A stretch of DNA of 64,000 nucleotides, from the NCBI RefSeq assembly GCF_020524625.1, contig NZ_JAIVLL010000001.1, positions 930,001 through 994,000 of the forward strand, in the 5' to 3' direction. The position numbers were made by a program, and so were the translations under genes. Positions 46,274 to 55,593 of this stretch are shown piece after piece. Under the pieces are notes generated by a model. It saw only the letters and a program-made list of their open reading frames with translations, ran no database searches and was not told where the DNA came from. How positions within the stretch are numbered: the first letter of the stretch is position 1; the number at the start of each line of letters is the position of its first letter. This DNA comes from Brevundimonas poindexterae (lineage in GTDB: Bacteria; Pseudomonadota; Alphaproteobacteria; Caulobacterales; Caulobacteraceae).

Positions 46274-47551
46274 TTACAAACGCCCGTCTGCCGCACCGAC
46301 CGGCAGCGTCCATTTGACGTCGTATACGGCGCTACGACCAGCCTTGCCCAAGGCAGCAATCCCCGACTGGCCCATTTCCATAAACTGGCTATGCGCAACG
46401 GCGATGATAATGGTGTCGTAGACCCCTGCTTCCAAAGTCTCGACAGGGGCCTGGCCGTAGATGTCGGCAACTTCATCTGCCGATGCCCAGGGATCATGGA
46501 TATCCACGGCGATGTTCAAATCGCTCAGCCCCTCGACAACGTCGATCACGCGCGAATTGCGAAGATCAGGGCAGTTTTCTTTGAACGTTAGCCCCAACAC
46601 CAAAGCTCGAGCCCCAACCGGATTGATCCTCTTTCGAATCATGAGCTTGAGGACTTCATCAGCCACGTGGCGACCCATGCCATCATTGATGCGGCGGCCC
46701 GATAGGATGACTTGCGGATTGTAGCCGGCGGCTTCAGCCTTGTGGGTCAAATAATAGGGATCGACGCCAATGCAGTGCCCCCCCACCAAACCCGGACGGA
46801 ACGGGAGAAAATTCCACTTTGTGCCCGCAGCTTCGAGCACCGCCTGGGTATCGATACCGAGGCGGTTGAAGATGATGGCCAACTCGTTGACCAGGGCGAT
46901 ATTCAGATCGCGCTGGGTATTCTCAATGACCTTCGCGGCCTCGGCGACCTTGATCGAAGAGGCCTTGTGCGTACCCGCCGTGACTACCGCGCGGTAAAGG
47001 CTGTCTACGAAGTCGGCGACCTCAGGCGTCGACCCGGACGTGACCTTCATGATGGTGGCCAGGCGATGTTGGCGATCACCGGGGTTGGCCCGCTCGGGGC
47101 TGTAGCCGGCGAAGAAATCCACGTTGAACGTGAGGCCCGAGATCCGCTCAAGCACCGGCACGCAGTCTTCCTCAGTCGCGCCCGGATAGACGGTCGATTC
47201 ATAGATGACCACGTCGCCGCGCTTCAGGACCTTGCCGATCATCTCGCTGGCGCGAAGCAGCGCGGTCAGATCCGGTCGCTTGCTGTCGTCAATCGGCGTG
47301 GGCACGGTGACCACATAGACATTGCAGTCTGCCAGGCTGGCGGCGCCGCTTGAGAAGGACAGCTGGGTGGCCGCCTCCAATTCGTGGGGGTCAACCTCCA
47401 GTGTGCGATCCTGACCGCCCTGGAGTTCCTCAACGCGGCCTCTGCTGATGTCAAAGCCAACGGTCGGCCATCGACACCCAAATGCCACAGCAAGCGGCAG
47501 GCCAACATAGCCTAGCCCAAGCACGCCAATCCTAACCGACTCCAAGTTCAT
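46274..47551 (-). CDS. UDP-N-acetyl-D-glucosamine 6-dehydrogenase (WbpA/TviB family)
   Basis: 425 aa from ATG 47551. Nucleotide-sugar dehydrogenase: [17 protein letters not shown] (NAD site), [48 protein letters not shown] and the catalytic Cys in [12 protein letters not shown]. The [11 protein letters not shown] segment and ending match the TviB/WbpO group acting on UDP-GlcNAc or UDP-GalNAc to form the uronic acid. It supplies an acidic amino sugar to the glycan. It lies 18 bp after the 4,6-dehydratase stop region on the same strand. Confidence 0.92.
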   Translation of the reverse strand: MNLESVRIGVLGLGYVGLPLAVAFGCRWPTVGFDISRGRVEELQGGQDRTLEVDPHELEAATQLSFSSGAASLADCNVYVVTVPTPIDDSKRPDLTALLRASEMIGKVLKRGDVVIYESTVYPGATEEDCVPVLERISGLTFNVDFFAGYSPERANPGDRQHRLATIMKVTSGSTPEVADFVDSLYRAVVTAGTHKASSIKVAEAAKVIENTQRDLNIALVNELAIIFNRLGIDTQAVLEAAGTKWNFLPFRPGLVGGHCIGVDPYYLTHKAEAAGYNPQVILSGRRINDGMGRHVADEVLKLMIRKRINPVGARALVLGLTFKENCPDLRNSRVIDVVEGLSDLNIAVDIHDPWASADEVADIYGQAPVETLEAGVYDTIIIAVAHSQFMEMGQSGIAALGKAGRSAVYDVKWTLPVGAADGRL

Positions 47552-47569
47552 CACGAACTGCTCGCTTCT

Positions 47570-49498
47570 CTAGATATCGTGATGAGGCGAGGCTACGGCC
47601 TCATCCCGGCGAATGGTTCTGATGGTCTCCGCCACCAGCATCGTAACCTCGTGGCCGCACCCGCCTAGGGCCGCGGAGACCAGTGTTTGCAGACGTGCCG
47701 TATCGAGGCGACCGGCCCCCGCCCGCCCCATGACCTCAAGTATGCCATCGACGCAGGGACAAGGGTCTTCGCCCTCGTCAGAGAGGATTTCGGCGATCTT
47801 CTCGCCTTGCTTCAGGCCCGTGTACTCGATCTTGATGTCGACGTCCGGCACTTTACCGCTGAGCTCGATCATCTGGCGGGCTAGGTCGGCGATGCGGACG
47901 GGTTCGCCCATCTCCAGCAGAAATTTCGACGGTCCCTCATCGGGGCGAGCAGCCTTTACGGCCGTGCTGTGCAGAACTAGCTGGACGGCCTCGGGGATAG
48001 TCATGAAATAGCGGTTCACGTCGGGATGGGTCACAGTGACCGGTCCGCCCCGGGCGATCTGGTCGCGGAAGATCGGCACCACCGACCCTGCCGAGCCCAG
48101 CACATTGCCAAAGCGCACGGCCGACAGGCGCGTGTCGCTGTCGGGCACCAGCTCCAGCAAGGTCTCGGCGATCCGCTTGGTCGCGCCCATGACATTAGAC
48201 GGGTCAACGGCCTTGTCGGTCGAGATCAGGACGAACTGCGCCGCCTTGGCCCCAGTCGCGGCGCGGATCACATTCCAGGTGCCCTGAACATTGGTCAGCA
48301 CACCCTCGGCCGGGTTGTTCTCGACCAGGGCGACGTGTTTCAGGGCAGCGGCATGGAAGACGATGTCGGGGCATTCCTGATCGAATATCTCACGGATGCG
48401 GGCTTCGTCGCGCACATTGGCCAAGACAGCCCGGCGAGTCATGGCGGTTTTCACGCCACCCAGTTCCCGATCAATCTCGAACAACTGGAACTCGGAGTGA
48501 TCCAGCAGGGTCAGGTGACCGCAGCCGAACTGAACCATCTGGCGCGCGATCTCCGATCCGATACTGCCGCCTGCCCCCGTCACCAGGATACGCTTGCCCC
48601 GGATCAGGTCCTCGACCGGGCCCGTCGGTAGGGAGATCGGCTGTCGGGGAAGAAACTCCTCGAGCGGGATTTCGGTAAGCAGGTCGGCTCGAGGACCCGG
48701 CGCGCCGACCTCGGTCAGGACGTGGGGCCGCAGGAGGGTATGACCGGCCTTTTTGAGCTCGCCGACGCGCTGGGGCGTCAAGCCAAAGCTGAGGACGGGG
48801 TCCTGCAGGAACAGAATGCCGGGCACCGGCTCGTCACGGCGGCGGAGGGAAACCTGCTGGTCCCGCCATGCATCGAGCGACAACATCGCCGGGACGCCCT
48901 GGAGCCTCATGCCGACTTCCGCGACGTCAGGGGTTACGATCCCCACGGGCTGATAAGGCTGGTCTGCATCGGCCTGCAAAAGGCGGATCTGGCGGTCGGC
49001 ATCGGCCAGTGAGCCCACCAGTATGAGCGGCGTCCGGTTGGGCGATACCTTGCGCCACCAGGTGGGCAGAAGGTGATGGACGAGCTCGGACTCCTGCGGC
49101 AGACGCCAGAGCAGGCGAACGCCGACGAGGAACAGAACACTCAGGACGGCCGCGAGCGGAATGACCGAGCGGGGCAGTTGCACTCCCCGGTCGACCACGA
49201 AGATGACGAGCAGAAAGAAGGCCACCGTCAGGACGACGTTCCGGCCAAGGGCCACAACGTCCCGGACCGAGGCAAACCGCCAAGCGGTCCGCTCGGTCTG
49301 AAAGACGGCCTCAACGACCGCGCCAATCAGGGCGTAGAGCGCCGCCCAGCCGATGACGCGGATCGCGTCACCGCCCTCGAACCACCATTCGATGGGAACG
49401 GCTCGTCGCAGTTCATAGGCCATCAGGAAGGCGACAAACAGCGCCCCGATGTGGATCAGGTATTTTGCCGCCCAGGCCGTTGTCAGAGATGCGCGCAT
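47570..49498 (-). CDS. Membrane-bound UDP-sugar 4,6-dehydratase (CapD/PglF/WbpM family)
   Basis: 642 aa from ATG 49498, chosen for GAGG 5 nt upstream; a TTG at 49516 adds six residues. Four N-terminal helices (about 10-120) precede a CoA-binding-like Rossmann segment (TPLILVGSLADADRQI) and the C-terminal dehydratase domain: ILVTGAGGSIGSEIARQM, LNVDEARIREIFDQE-like strand, AALKHVALVENNP, ISTDKAVDPSNVMGATKRI and FGNVLGSAGSVVPIF. It converts UDP-GlcNAc to its 4-keto-6-deoxy form, the entry step to diNAcBac and, further, UDP-route legionaminic acid. It heads the minus-strand glycan operon. Confidence 0.93.
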   Translation of the reverse strand: MRASLTTAWAAKYLIHIGALFVAFLMAYELRRAVPIEWWFEGGDAIRVIGWAALYALIGAVVEAVFQTERTAWRFASVRDVVALGRNVVLTVAFFLLVIFVVDRGVQLPRSVIPLAAVLSVLFLVGVRLLWRLPQESELVHHLLPTWWRKVSPNRTPLILVGSLADADRQIRLLQADADQPYQPVGIVTPDVAEVGMRLQGVPAMLSLDAWRDQQVSLRRRDEPVPGILFLQDPVLSFGLTPQRVGELKKAGHTLLRPHVLTEVGAPGPRADLLTEIPLEEFLPRQPISLPTGPVEDLIRGKRILVTGAGGSIGSEIARQMVQFGCGHLTLLDHSEFQLFEIDRELGGVKTAMTRRAVLANVRDEARIREIFDQECPDIVFHAAALKHVALVENNPAEGVLTNVQGTWNVIRAATGAKAAQFVLISTDKAVDPSNVMGATKRIAETLLELVPDSDTRLSAVRFGNVLGSAGSVVPIFRDQIARGGPVTVTHPDVNRYFMTIPEAVQLVLHSTAVKAARPDEGPSKFLLEMGEPVRIADLARQMIELSGKVPDVDIKIEYTGLKQGEKIAEILSDEGEDPCPCVDGILEVMGRAGAGRLDTARLQTLVSAALGGCGHEVTMLVAETIRTIRRDEAVASPHHDI

Positions 49499-49772
49499 GC
49501 CAGCCTCATACGCCAACCCACTCAGGTTTATGTGACAAATTAACCTACCGAACCTGATTTGTTTGCGCCTCGAAAAAATGCGCCGCCTGCTGGCGGTGTG
49601 TTTTCGGGGCGGTGCTCGCGGTCCTGCTGCCCCAGCTTGTCCGACGGGTCCAGAAAAAAATCCGGGGTTTCAGCGGCGATGGTGGCGCAATCGGGGATTG
49701 GCGGCTATCAGATGCCGGTCGCATTCTGACACCCGTTCGGCATGCGGTCCGACCACCGGAAAGTTGTTCGCC

Positions 49773-50456
49773 ATGCGCCTTGTTCTGCTGCTGATCTCGA
49801 TCCTCGCCCTCGGCGCCTGCACCAGCTCCGGGGGACCGAAGGAAGGGTCGATCCCGACCGAGGCGCTCCTCGCGACCTCGGCCGCCGGCGCGACCACCTC
49901 GGGCGAATATCGCATCGGGGCGACCGACCTGCTCCGCATCAATGTCTTCCGTGTGCCCGACCTCTCCTTCGAGGAAATCCGGGTGGATGCATCCGGCGTG
50001 ATCCAGATGCCGTTGATCGGCACCGTCCAAGCCGAGGGTTTGACGCCCGATGAACTCAGCGCATCCCTCGCCACTCGGCTGGGCGCGCAATATCTGCGCA
50101 ATCCGCAGATCACAGTAACGGTCCTGGAAGCGGCGAGTCAGAAAATCACCGTAGACGGCGCAGTGACCCAGCCAGGCGTCTACGAAATGCAGGGCCGCAC
50201 GACCCTGCTGCAGGCGGTAGCCATGGCGCGCGGGCCGGTCGCCGGCGCGGACCTAAAGAGTGTCGTGATTTTCCGAACGATCGACGGCCAGCGCCAGTTT
50301 GCCGTTTTCGACCTTGCGGCCATCCGTGCCGGCGAAGCACCGGATCCGGTTGTGCTGGGCGACGACGTGATCGTGGTCGATACCTCTTTCCTTAGTGACG
50401 TGATCCAACAGGTCGTCCGGGCCGCTCCTTCCCTCTACCTTTTCCGGACCATTTGA
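49773..50456 (+). CDS. Polysaccharide export outer-membrane lipoprotein (Wza/HfsD-like), short
   Basis: 227 aa from ATG 49773. Lipoprotein signal with lipobox LGAC. The export domain is clear (EYRIGATDLLRINVFRVPDLS, VDASGVIQMPLIGTVQAEGLTPDELSASL, YLRNPQITVTV), followed by one SLBB-type beta-grasp domain (ITVDGAVTQPGVYEMQGRTTLLQAVAMARG). It is shorter than E. coli Wza (about 380 aa), with one SLBB and no long C-terminal outer-membrane helix evident. It likely forms the periplasmic/outer-membrane channel for the operon's exopolysaccharide. The 274 bp before it, shared with the divergent dehydratase gene, hold the promoters; I see no distinct motif there. Confidence 0.9.
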   Translation: MRLVLLLISILALGACTSSGGPKEGSIPTEALLATSAAGATTSGEYRIGATDLLRINVFRVPDLSFEEIRVDASGVIQMPLIGTVQAEGLTPDELSASLATRLGAQYLRNPQITVTVLEAASQKITVDGAVTQPGVYEMQGRTTLLQAVAMARGPVAGADLKSVVIFRTIDGQRQFAVFDLAAIRAGEAPDPVVLGDDVIVVDTSFLSDVIQQVVRAAPSLYLFRTI

Positions 50457-50474
50457 CGGGATACGGAGGGGCCC

Positions 50475-51500
50475 ATGGGCCTGCCTTCAGTTCAAAAGAG
50501 GGCTTGCTGCGCTGCGGTGATCGCTCTCATTGCGAGCGCCTTGAGCGCGTGTGGAACCGACGCCCCCCTCCCGGCCTCTGCCTACGGGGACGTCGTGCTC
50601 GACTCACCTTCCGCGCGACTCGCCGCAATGAACACCCTTGATGCGCGGGTGAATTCCGTCGGGTTCAGACTTTCGGCTGCCAACGCCGAGCTTTGTCCGA
50701 ATACAGGCCCGATCACCGGGATGCTTCTCCATTCTGAGACCCAGTACGCAGATTATCTCAGGCCCTCGGCTCGAGCGGACTGGAATCTCGATGGAAATCT
50801 CCCGGGTGTGGCAGCCATTGCACCAGGTAGTCCCGCCGAAGCTGCCGGCCTTAAGGTCGGCGACATTCTGCTGTCCGTTGACGGCGAAAACTTTGCCGCT
50901 GGGAACAGCACTGATGCCTCCTTTGAGGGCTTAGCGGCAAACCTTGATCTCCTGGAGGCGGCGCTCTCGGATGGCTCAGCCTCGCTCCTCGTAAGACGGG
51001 GCGACGGGGTCGAAACTGTCCGCCTCCAAGCTGTGACGGGCTGTGCCTACCCCTTCCAGCTCGATCCTTCGGACGACTTCTACGCGCGAGCTGACGGAAA
51101 GCGCGTCTTCATAAGCTCTGCCATGGCGGCTCTAAGCCCCCTCGACGACGACCTCGCAGTCGTCCTCGGTCACGAGCTCGCCCACAATGTCCTAGACCAC
51201 CGCGCCTTCTTCGATGAAGTGGGCGTGGCGCGCGACCTACTCGGCAACTGGGGCGTCGCCCCATGGGAGCTTGTAAAGGCCGAGCGGGATGCGGACCGGG
51301 TGGGACTCTATCTCCTTGCCCGAGCGGGTTACGATCCCCGGCGAGCTGCGCCGTTTTGGCGAATGCTGTCTGCGCGCCTACCTCACTTGAGGATGGCGCA
51401 GTGGGGACACCCCTCGGCTGGCGAGCGGATCTCAGCTGTTGAGCTGATCGCTGACGTGATCGTCGAGCAACAGGCTTCGGGCCGCCCTTTAATCCCCTAA
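50475..51500 (+). CDS. PDZ-domain M48-type metalloprotease lipoprotein
   Basis: 341 aa from ATG after GGAGGGGCCC. Signal with lipobox LSAC (Cys26). A PDZ domain lies at about residues 107-190 (VAAIAPGSPAEAAGLKVGDILLSVDGENF). The M48 zinc site follows: HELAH at 233-237 and Glu270 in ERDAD, both Zn-ligand motifs intact, so an active periplasmic or outer-membrane peptidase is expected. PDZ precedes the protease domain, an order I do not associate with standard BepA/LoiP/HtpX members. It sits between the Wza-like and Wzc-like genes, suggesting a role in assembly or quality control of the export complex. Confidence 0.88.
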   Translation: MGLPSVQKRACCAAVIALIASALSACGTDAPLPASAYGDVVLDSPSARLAAMNTLDARVNSVGFRLSAANAELCPNTGPITGMLLHSETQYADYLRPSARADWNLDGNLPGVAAIAPGSPAEAAGLKVGDILLSVDGENFAAGNSTDASFEGLAANLDLLEAALSDGSASLLVRRGDGVETVRLQAVTGCAYPFQLDPSDDFYARADGKRVFISSAMAALSPLDDDLAVVLGHELAHNVLDHRAFFDEVGVARDLLGNWGVAPWELVKAERDADRVGLYLLARAGYDPRRAAPFWRMLSARLPHLRMAQWGHPSAGERISAVELIADVIVEQQASGRPLIP

Positions 51501-51660
51501 AGCGGCTTACACCCCACAAGGCCGAGCCGCTGCTGGCTGACGCAAATACATCTTCGGCGTCAGTTGGTTGAATTCCAGTCTCGCCCCCCGTGTCGCGATA
51601 CGGTATCAGCCCTTCAGAAGCGTCGGCGGGGCGGACGCGAAAAGTTTTCAGGATGTGATT

Positions 51661-53898
51661 ATGGCCGAAGGTCGCGGATCGAGCGGGATGATGCAGCCGG
51701 ACCCGTCTCTGCAAAACCAAGGGTACGATGGCCCGGATGGGTTTGGTGAGCCCGCCGAGCGGGAGGTCGAGCTGGACCTGGCCAAGTACTGGGCGATGCT
51801 GATGAAGCATCGCCTGCTGATCGCCGGCGCCGTCCTCGCTGCCCTGGTGATCGGGGTGGTGGTCACTTTGCTTACGCCCCCCACTTATACGGCCGAGGCC
51901 ACGGTCCAGATCGACCGCGAAACGGCCCGGGTTCTCGACTCAGAAGAAGCCGCCCCCGTCGACCTGCGCTACTCAGTTGAGTTCTTTCAGACGCAGTATG
52001 GCCTGATCCGCAGCCGGTCCCTGGCCGAGCGCGTGATCGACAGCATGGGCCTCGCTAACTCCGACGACTTTATCGAACAGATGGGCGGCGAGTTTGAGGC
52101 TCGCGAGGGTGAGACCGCAGCCCAGCAAATGGCCCGTCGGCGCGAGATGGTGATCAATCTTATCGCCCGAGGGCTCGACGTCTCTTCCCAGCGCGACTCC
52201 CGCCTCGTCGAAATCACCTTCAGCAGCCCCAGCGCCGCCCTGTCGGCTCGCATGGCCAATGCGATCGCCGAGAATTACATCCAGTCCAATCTCGACCGAA
52301 AGTTTGACGCCTCCCTGTACGTGCGGGACTTTCTGGAAGACCGGATTGCCGAAACGAAGGCAAAGCTTGAGGAAACGGAGCGCCAGCTGGTCCAGTACGC
52401 TGAAGATCAGCAGATCATTCGCCTGGAAGACCCAAGCAACGCCGGCACGGGAGCGCAACGTTCGCTCGCGGCCAATAGTCTTTCCGCTCTCAACGAGGCC
52501 CTGTCTCAGGCCCGCGTCGAGCGGATCACGGCAGAGGAACGATGGCGCCAGGCACGCGGTGCGGCTTTGATGTCGATCCCGGAGGTTATAGCGAGCCCTG
52601 CCATCCAGGCGATGGTGGCGCAGCGCGTCCAGGTTGAGGCTGAATATCAGCAGAAATCCAGTGTGCTGCAGCCTGACTATCCTGAGATGGTGGAGCTGCA
52701 GAACCGCATCGATGAATTGAACGAGCAGATTCGCAGTCTCGCCGTATCCATTCGAGATGGAATCAGAGCCCAGTATGAGATCGCGCTCAACCAGGAGCGC
52801 GCCTTGCAAGGCCGGGTCAACGGGCTGAGCAGTGATGTGCTCGACCTCAGTGATCGCAGCGTGCAGTACAACATCTTGCTGCGCGAGCTGGATACGAGCC
52901 GCCAGCTCTACGACGGCCTTCTGCAGCGGTATAAGGAGGTTGGCGTCACCGGTGGGGTGACTGCCAACAACGTATCGCTGATCGACCGGGCGATTGCACC
53001 GAAGTCGCCGTCCAGCCCGAAGCTGCCCCTTAACCTGGCGCTCTCATTCGTGCTGGGCCTCGGGCTCGGAGTGGTTGCCGCTTTCCTGATTGAGGCTCTC
53101 GACGACTCGGTCACTACCCCTATGGACGTCGAGGAGAAGCTCGGTCTGGCCGGACTTGGCGCCATTCCGCTGCTCGACAAGGACAAGGATGCAGCGACAG
53201 CCCTCAGGGATGTCCGTTCCCCGTTCTCGGAGGCGTATTATTCGCTGCGGACGGCCCTGCAATTTACGACCTCTCACGGGGCGCCGCGGTCTCTTCTGCT
53301 GACCAGCGCGCGTCCTGGTGAGGGCAAGTCGACCACCGCCTTTGCCACGGCACTGAACCTCTCGCGGATTGGCAAGCGCGTACTGCTGGTCGATGGAGAT
53401 CTGCGCAATCCCTCAATGCACCGCGTGCTCGAAATCGAGAACAGCCAGGGCATGAGCAATTTCCTCTCGGGGTCTGCCGAAATTGCGGGCGTGGTCCGCA
53501 AGACACCTTATGCCACGCTCGATTTTATTCCCTGCGGTCCCTTGCCGCCCAACCCGGCGGAGCTCTGGGCCGGCGATCGGGTTCAGGCCCTGCTCGATCA
53601 GGCCCTCGCAAGCTACGATCACGTAATCATCGACGGTCCGCCGGTGCTGGGCTTTGCGGATGCACCCATCCTTTCTTCGCAGGTGGAAGGCACCCTCTTT
53701 GTTCTTGAGTCGCGCAACACCGGTCGCAGGCAGGCCATTGGCGCCTTGCGCCGCCTGGCTATGGGCCGCGGTCGCGTGCTGGGCGCGGTACTGACCAAGT
53801 TCCAGGCCAGCAAGACACGCCACGATGGCTATGACTACAGCTACGACTATGATTATGGGGCGAGGTCAGCGTCCGAGGTCCCCGGACCGAAGGCGTGA
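51661..53898 (+). CDS. Polysaccharide co-polymerase/BY-kinase (Wzc/ExoP type)
   Basis: 745 aa from ATG 51661 (AGGA 8 nt upstream); an upstream ATG at 51568 is less likely. Wzz domain with first TM (HRLLIAGAVLAALVIGVVVTLL), long periplasmic coiled coil, second TM (LALSFVLGLGLGVVAAFLI), then a cytoplasmic tyrosine kinase: Walker A SARPGEGKSTT, A' VLLVDGDLRNPS, Walker B VIIDGPPVLGFAD. The tail has a Tyr cluster (YDYSYDYDYG) for autophosphorylation. It controls chain length and export in a Wzy-dependent system. Its stop overlaps the next gene's GTG. Confidence 0.95.
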   Translation: MAEGRGSSGMMQPDPSLQNQGYDGPDGFGEPAEREVELDLAKYWAMLMKHRLLIAGAVLAALVIGVVVTLLTPPTYTAEATVQIDRETARVLDSEEAAPVDLRYSVEFFQTQYGLIRSRSLAERVIDSMGLANSDDFIEQMGGEFEAREGETAAQQMARRREMVINLIARGLDVSSQRDSRLVEITFSSPSAALSARMANAIAENYIQSNLDRKFDASLYVRDFLEDRIAETKAKLEETERQLVQYAEDQQIIRLEDPSNAGTGAQRSLAANSLSALNEALSQARVERITAEERWRQARGAALMSIPEVIASPAIQAMVAQRVQVEAEYQQKSSVLQPDYPEMVELQNRIDELNEQIRSLAVSIRDGIRAQYEIALNQERALQGRVNGLSSDVLDLSDRSVQYNILLRELDTSRQLYDGLLQRYKEVGVTGGVTANNVSLIDRAIAPKSPSSPKLPLNLALSFVLGLGLGVVAAFLIEALDDSVTTPMDVEEKLGLAGLGAIPLLDKDKDAATALRDVRSPFSEAYYSLRTALQFTTSHGAPRSLLLTSARPGEGKSTTAFATALNLSRIGKRVLLVDGDLRNPSMHRVLEIENSQGMSNFLSGSAEIAGVVRKTPYATLDFIPCGPLPPNPAELWAGDRVQALLDQALASYDHVIIDGPPVLGFADAPILSSQVEGTLFVLESRNTGRRQAIGALRRLAMGRGRVLGAVLTKFQASKTRHDGYDYSYDYDYGARSASEVPGPKA

Positions 53899-55172
53899 TG
53901 GCGGACGTTGACGACAAGACCGTTCGAACGAAGGCCTCTTCCGGTCCGGGCTGGATCGGAGGCGGCCTCGCAGTTGGCCTGATCTGGTTGGGGTGGCAAA
54001 TCGCCCTTGTGCCAATGTCCGACCGTGCGCCCAGCGAGCACGCCGTCCGCCTTAACCCCGGGTCGGCTGCAGTGCTTGCGCGGGCCGCAGAGTCTGAATG
54101 GCAGGCTGGCCGGATGGACAATGCCGATGCCTTGGCGCGAATGGCGCTGGAACGAGCGCCCTTCACTCTGTCAGCCTTGAGGGTTGTTGGGCTGGTCGAA
54201 GGCGAGACGGGCGATCGGGCGCTCGCGGACGAGATCCTGACCCTGGCCGGCAACTGGAGCCTGCGCGACGACAGCTCCCATGGGTGGCTGATCGAGAACC
54301 GGCTGCGGCGGGGGGACTATGGCTCAGCTTTCGCCCATGCCGATACCCTGGCTCGCCGGCGAGCAACCTTGCAGCCGCAGATATTCGACCTCTTTGCGAC
54401 TGCCGTGGAGTCCGACCCACGAGCCTTCCCTTTCCTGGCAGGAGAGCTGGCCGATGATCCGCCGTGGCGGACTGGCTTTTTGCGAAGCCTCTACCGTCGG
54501 GAGGGCGGTGTTAGCCTGGCAGCCCAAATTGCAATCTTGATGAAAGATAGCTCCGGGCGCTTCTCAGACGCGGAGCTGCAACAACTCTATCTTGCCCTCT
54601 ACAGCGGCGGGCAGATCGACGCGCTTCGACAGGTCCGGGACGCGGTAGGTCGGCCCATGCCGCGCAGTGGCCTTGTCGACGGCAGCTTCCGGGAATCCGA
54701 GTCGATCCTGCCTTTCGGGTGGAAGCTGGGCGTAGGCGCCGGCTATTCGGTGGCCGCCTTGCCCGACGCTGGCCCCACCTCACAGGGTGCGGAAGAAGGC
54801 CCTTCGGGCGCCTTGCGCATTGCGCATAACGGGCAGAGCCGCGATGTGCTGGCAGAGCAGGCCTTGCTTCTCTCTCCCGGCCGCTATCGCCTTAAGGGGC
54901 TGTGGCGCTGGGAGCTGGGTCAAAGCGAAATGGTTTTCGCCTGGCAGGTGATCTGTGGGGCCTCCGGACCAGCTGTCGAGGACGTCCGCTTCCGTGCGCC
55001 GTCGCAATCAGCCCCAGGGGACGAAGCTTCCTGGCAATCCTTCGATCAGGAGTTCACAGTGCCGGAGACATCGTGTGCGAGCCAAACTATCCGGCTTGTC
55101 GGCGAGAACCCGGGGCGCAGGACAAACCTTATTATCTGGTTTGCGCAGCTAGAGATTGCGCCTCTGCCGTAA
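53895..55172 (+). CDS. Membrane-anchored TPR-like protein of the exopolysaccharide operon
   Basis: 425 aa from GTG 53895 overlapping the kinase stop; the ATG at 53898 is an equal alternative. One N-terminal TM (IGGGLAVGLIWLGWQIAL), then TPR-like helices (LNPGSAAVLARAAESEWQAGRMDNADALARMALERAP, then further similar units to about residue 260), and a C-terminal beta-rich domain with GRYRLKGLWRWELG and paired Cys (VICGASG, ETSCASQ) that could form a disulfide. The body should be periplasmic. No enzyme motif. Such proteins accompany Wzc/Wzy genes in alphaproteobacteria and may scaffold them; this is inference. Confidence 0.75.
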   Translation: MMADVDDKTVRTKASSGPGWIGGGLAVGLIWLGWQIALVPMSDRAPSEHAVRLNPGSAAVLARAAESEWQAGRMDNADALARMALERAPFTLSALRVVGLVEGETGDRALADEILTLAGNWSLRDDSSHGWLIENRLRRGDYGSAFAHADTLARRRATLQPQIFDLFATAVESDPRAFPFLAGELADDPPWRTGFLRSLYRREGGVSLAAQIAILMKDSSGRFSDAELQQLYLALYSGGQIDALRQVRDAVGRPMPRSGLVDGSFRESESILPFGWKLGVGAGYSVAALPDAGPTSQGAEEGPSGALRIAHNGQSRDVLAEQALLLSPGRYRLKGLWRWELGQSEMVFAWQVICGASGPAVEDVRFRAPSQSAPGDEASWQSFDQEFTVPETSCASQTIRLVGENPGRRTNLIIWFAQLEIAPLP

Positions 55173-55321
55173 CGGTGCCGATCCGCCACAGGGCTGTGAA
55201 GACTCATGATTATCCGCGCCATTGGGGATTTTTCGCTTGCCTCGTGCAACCGGGACGGTCTACAGACATTCTCACAGGAGCGGGGAAACCCGCGTAATGA
55301 TTTTGTTCAAAGGGGATTTGC

Positions 55322-55552
55322 ATGCGTAAGACCATCGCTGCTGCCTCGGTGGGCCTGCTGCTAATCGCAGGCCAAGCCGTTGCCGCCGGAAACAACAGCG
55401 CTGTTGAGCGCGTCGGCGACCGCGTTGGTGCGCGCGCTGAAGCCTCGAGCGAGTTCGCGGGTATTCCGCTGCCCGTCCTGCTGATCGGCACCGCGGTGCT
55501 CGTGGGCGTGATCTCGGTGGCTACCGACGACGACGCTCCGACCAGCCCGTAA
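55322..55552 (+). CDS. Small secreted/membrane peptide in the exopolysaccharide operon
   Basis: 76 aa. Signal peptide MRKTIAAASVGLLLIAGQAVAA with likely cleavage after AVA-A, then a charged stretch (VERVGDRVGARAEASSEF) and a second hydrophobic segment (PLPVLLIGTAVLVGVISVA) with an acidic end DDDAPTSP. Mature product about 54 aa, single-pass. AAAGGGG precedes the ATG at 6 nt. Function unknown; it lies between the TPR protein and polymerase genes, with a hairpin after it. Confidence 0.75.
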   Translation: MRKTIAAASVGLLLIAGQAVAAGNNSAVERVGDRVGARAEASSEFAGIPLPVLLIGTAVLVGVISVATDDDAPTSP

Positions 55553-55563
55553 GAGATTCAGGG

Positions 55564-55593
55564 CCGCTCAGTTTCGCGTGCGTTGGTGAGCGG
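55564..55593 (+). promoter_or_regulatory. Hairpin over the polymerase start, possible attenuator
   Basis: CCGCTCA at 55564-55570 pairs perfectly with TGAGCGG at 55587-55593 across a 16-nt loop and is followed by TTT. It covers the TTG (55583) and GTG (55586) start candidates of the polymerase gene, 12 bp after the small-protein stop. It could reduce polymerase expression relative to the small protein by termination or by masking the start. The stem is short. Confidence 0.35.
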
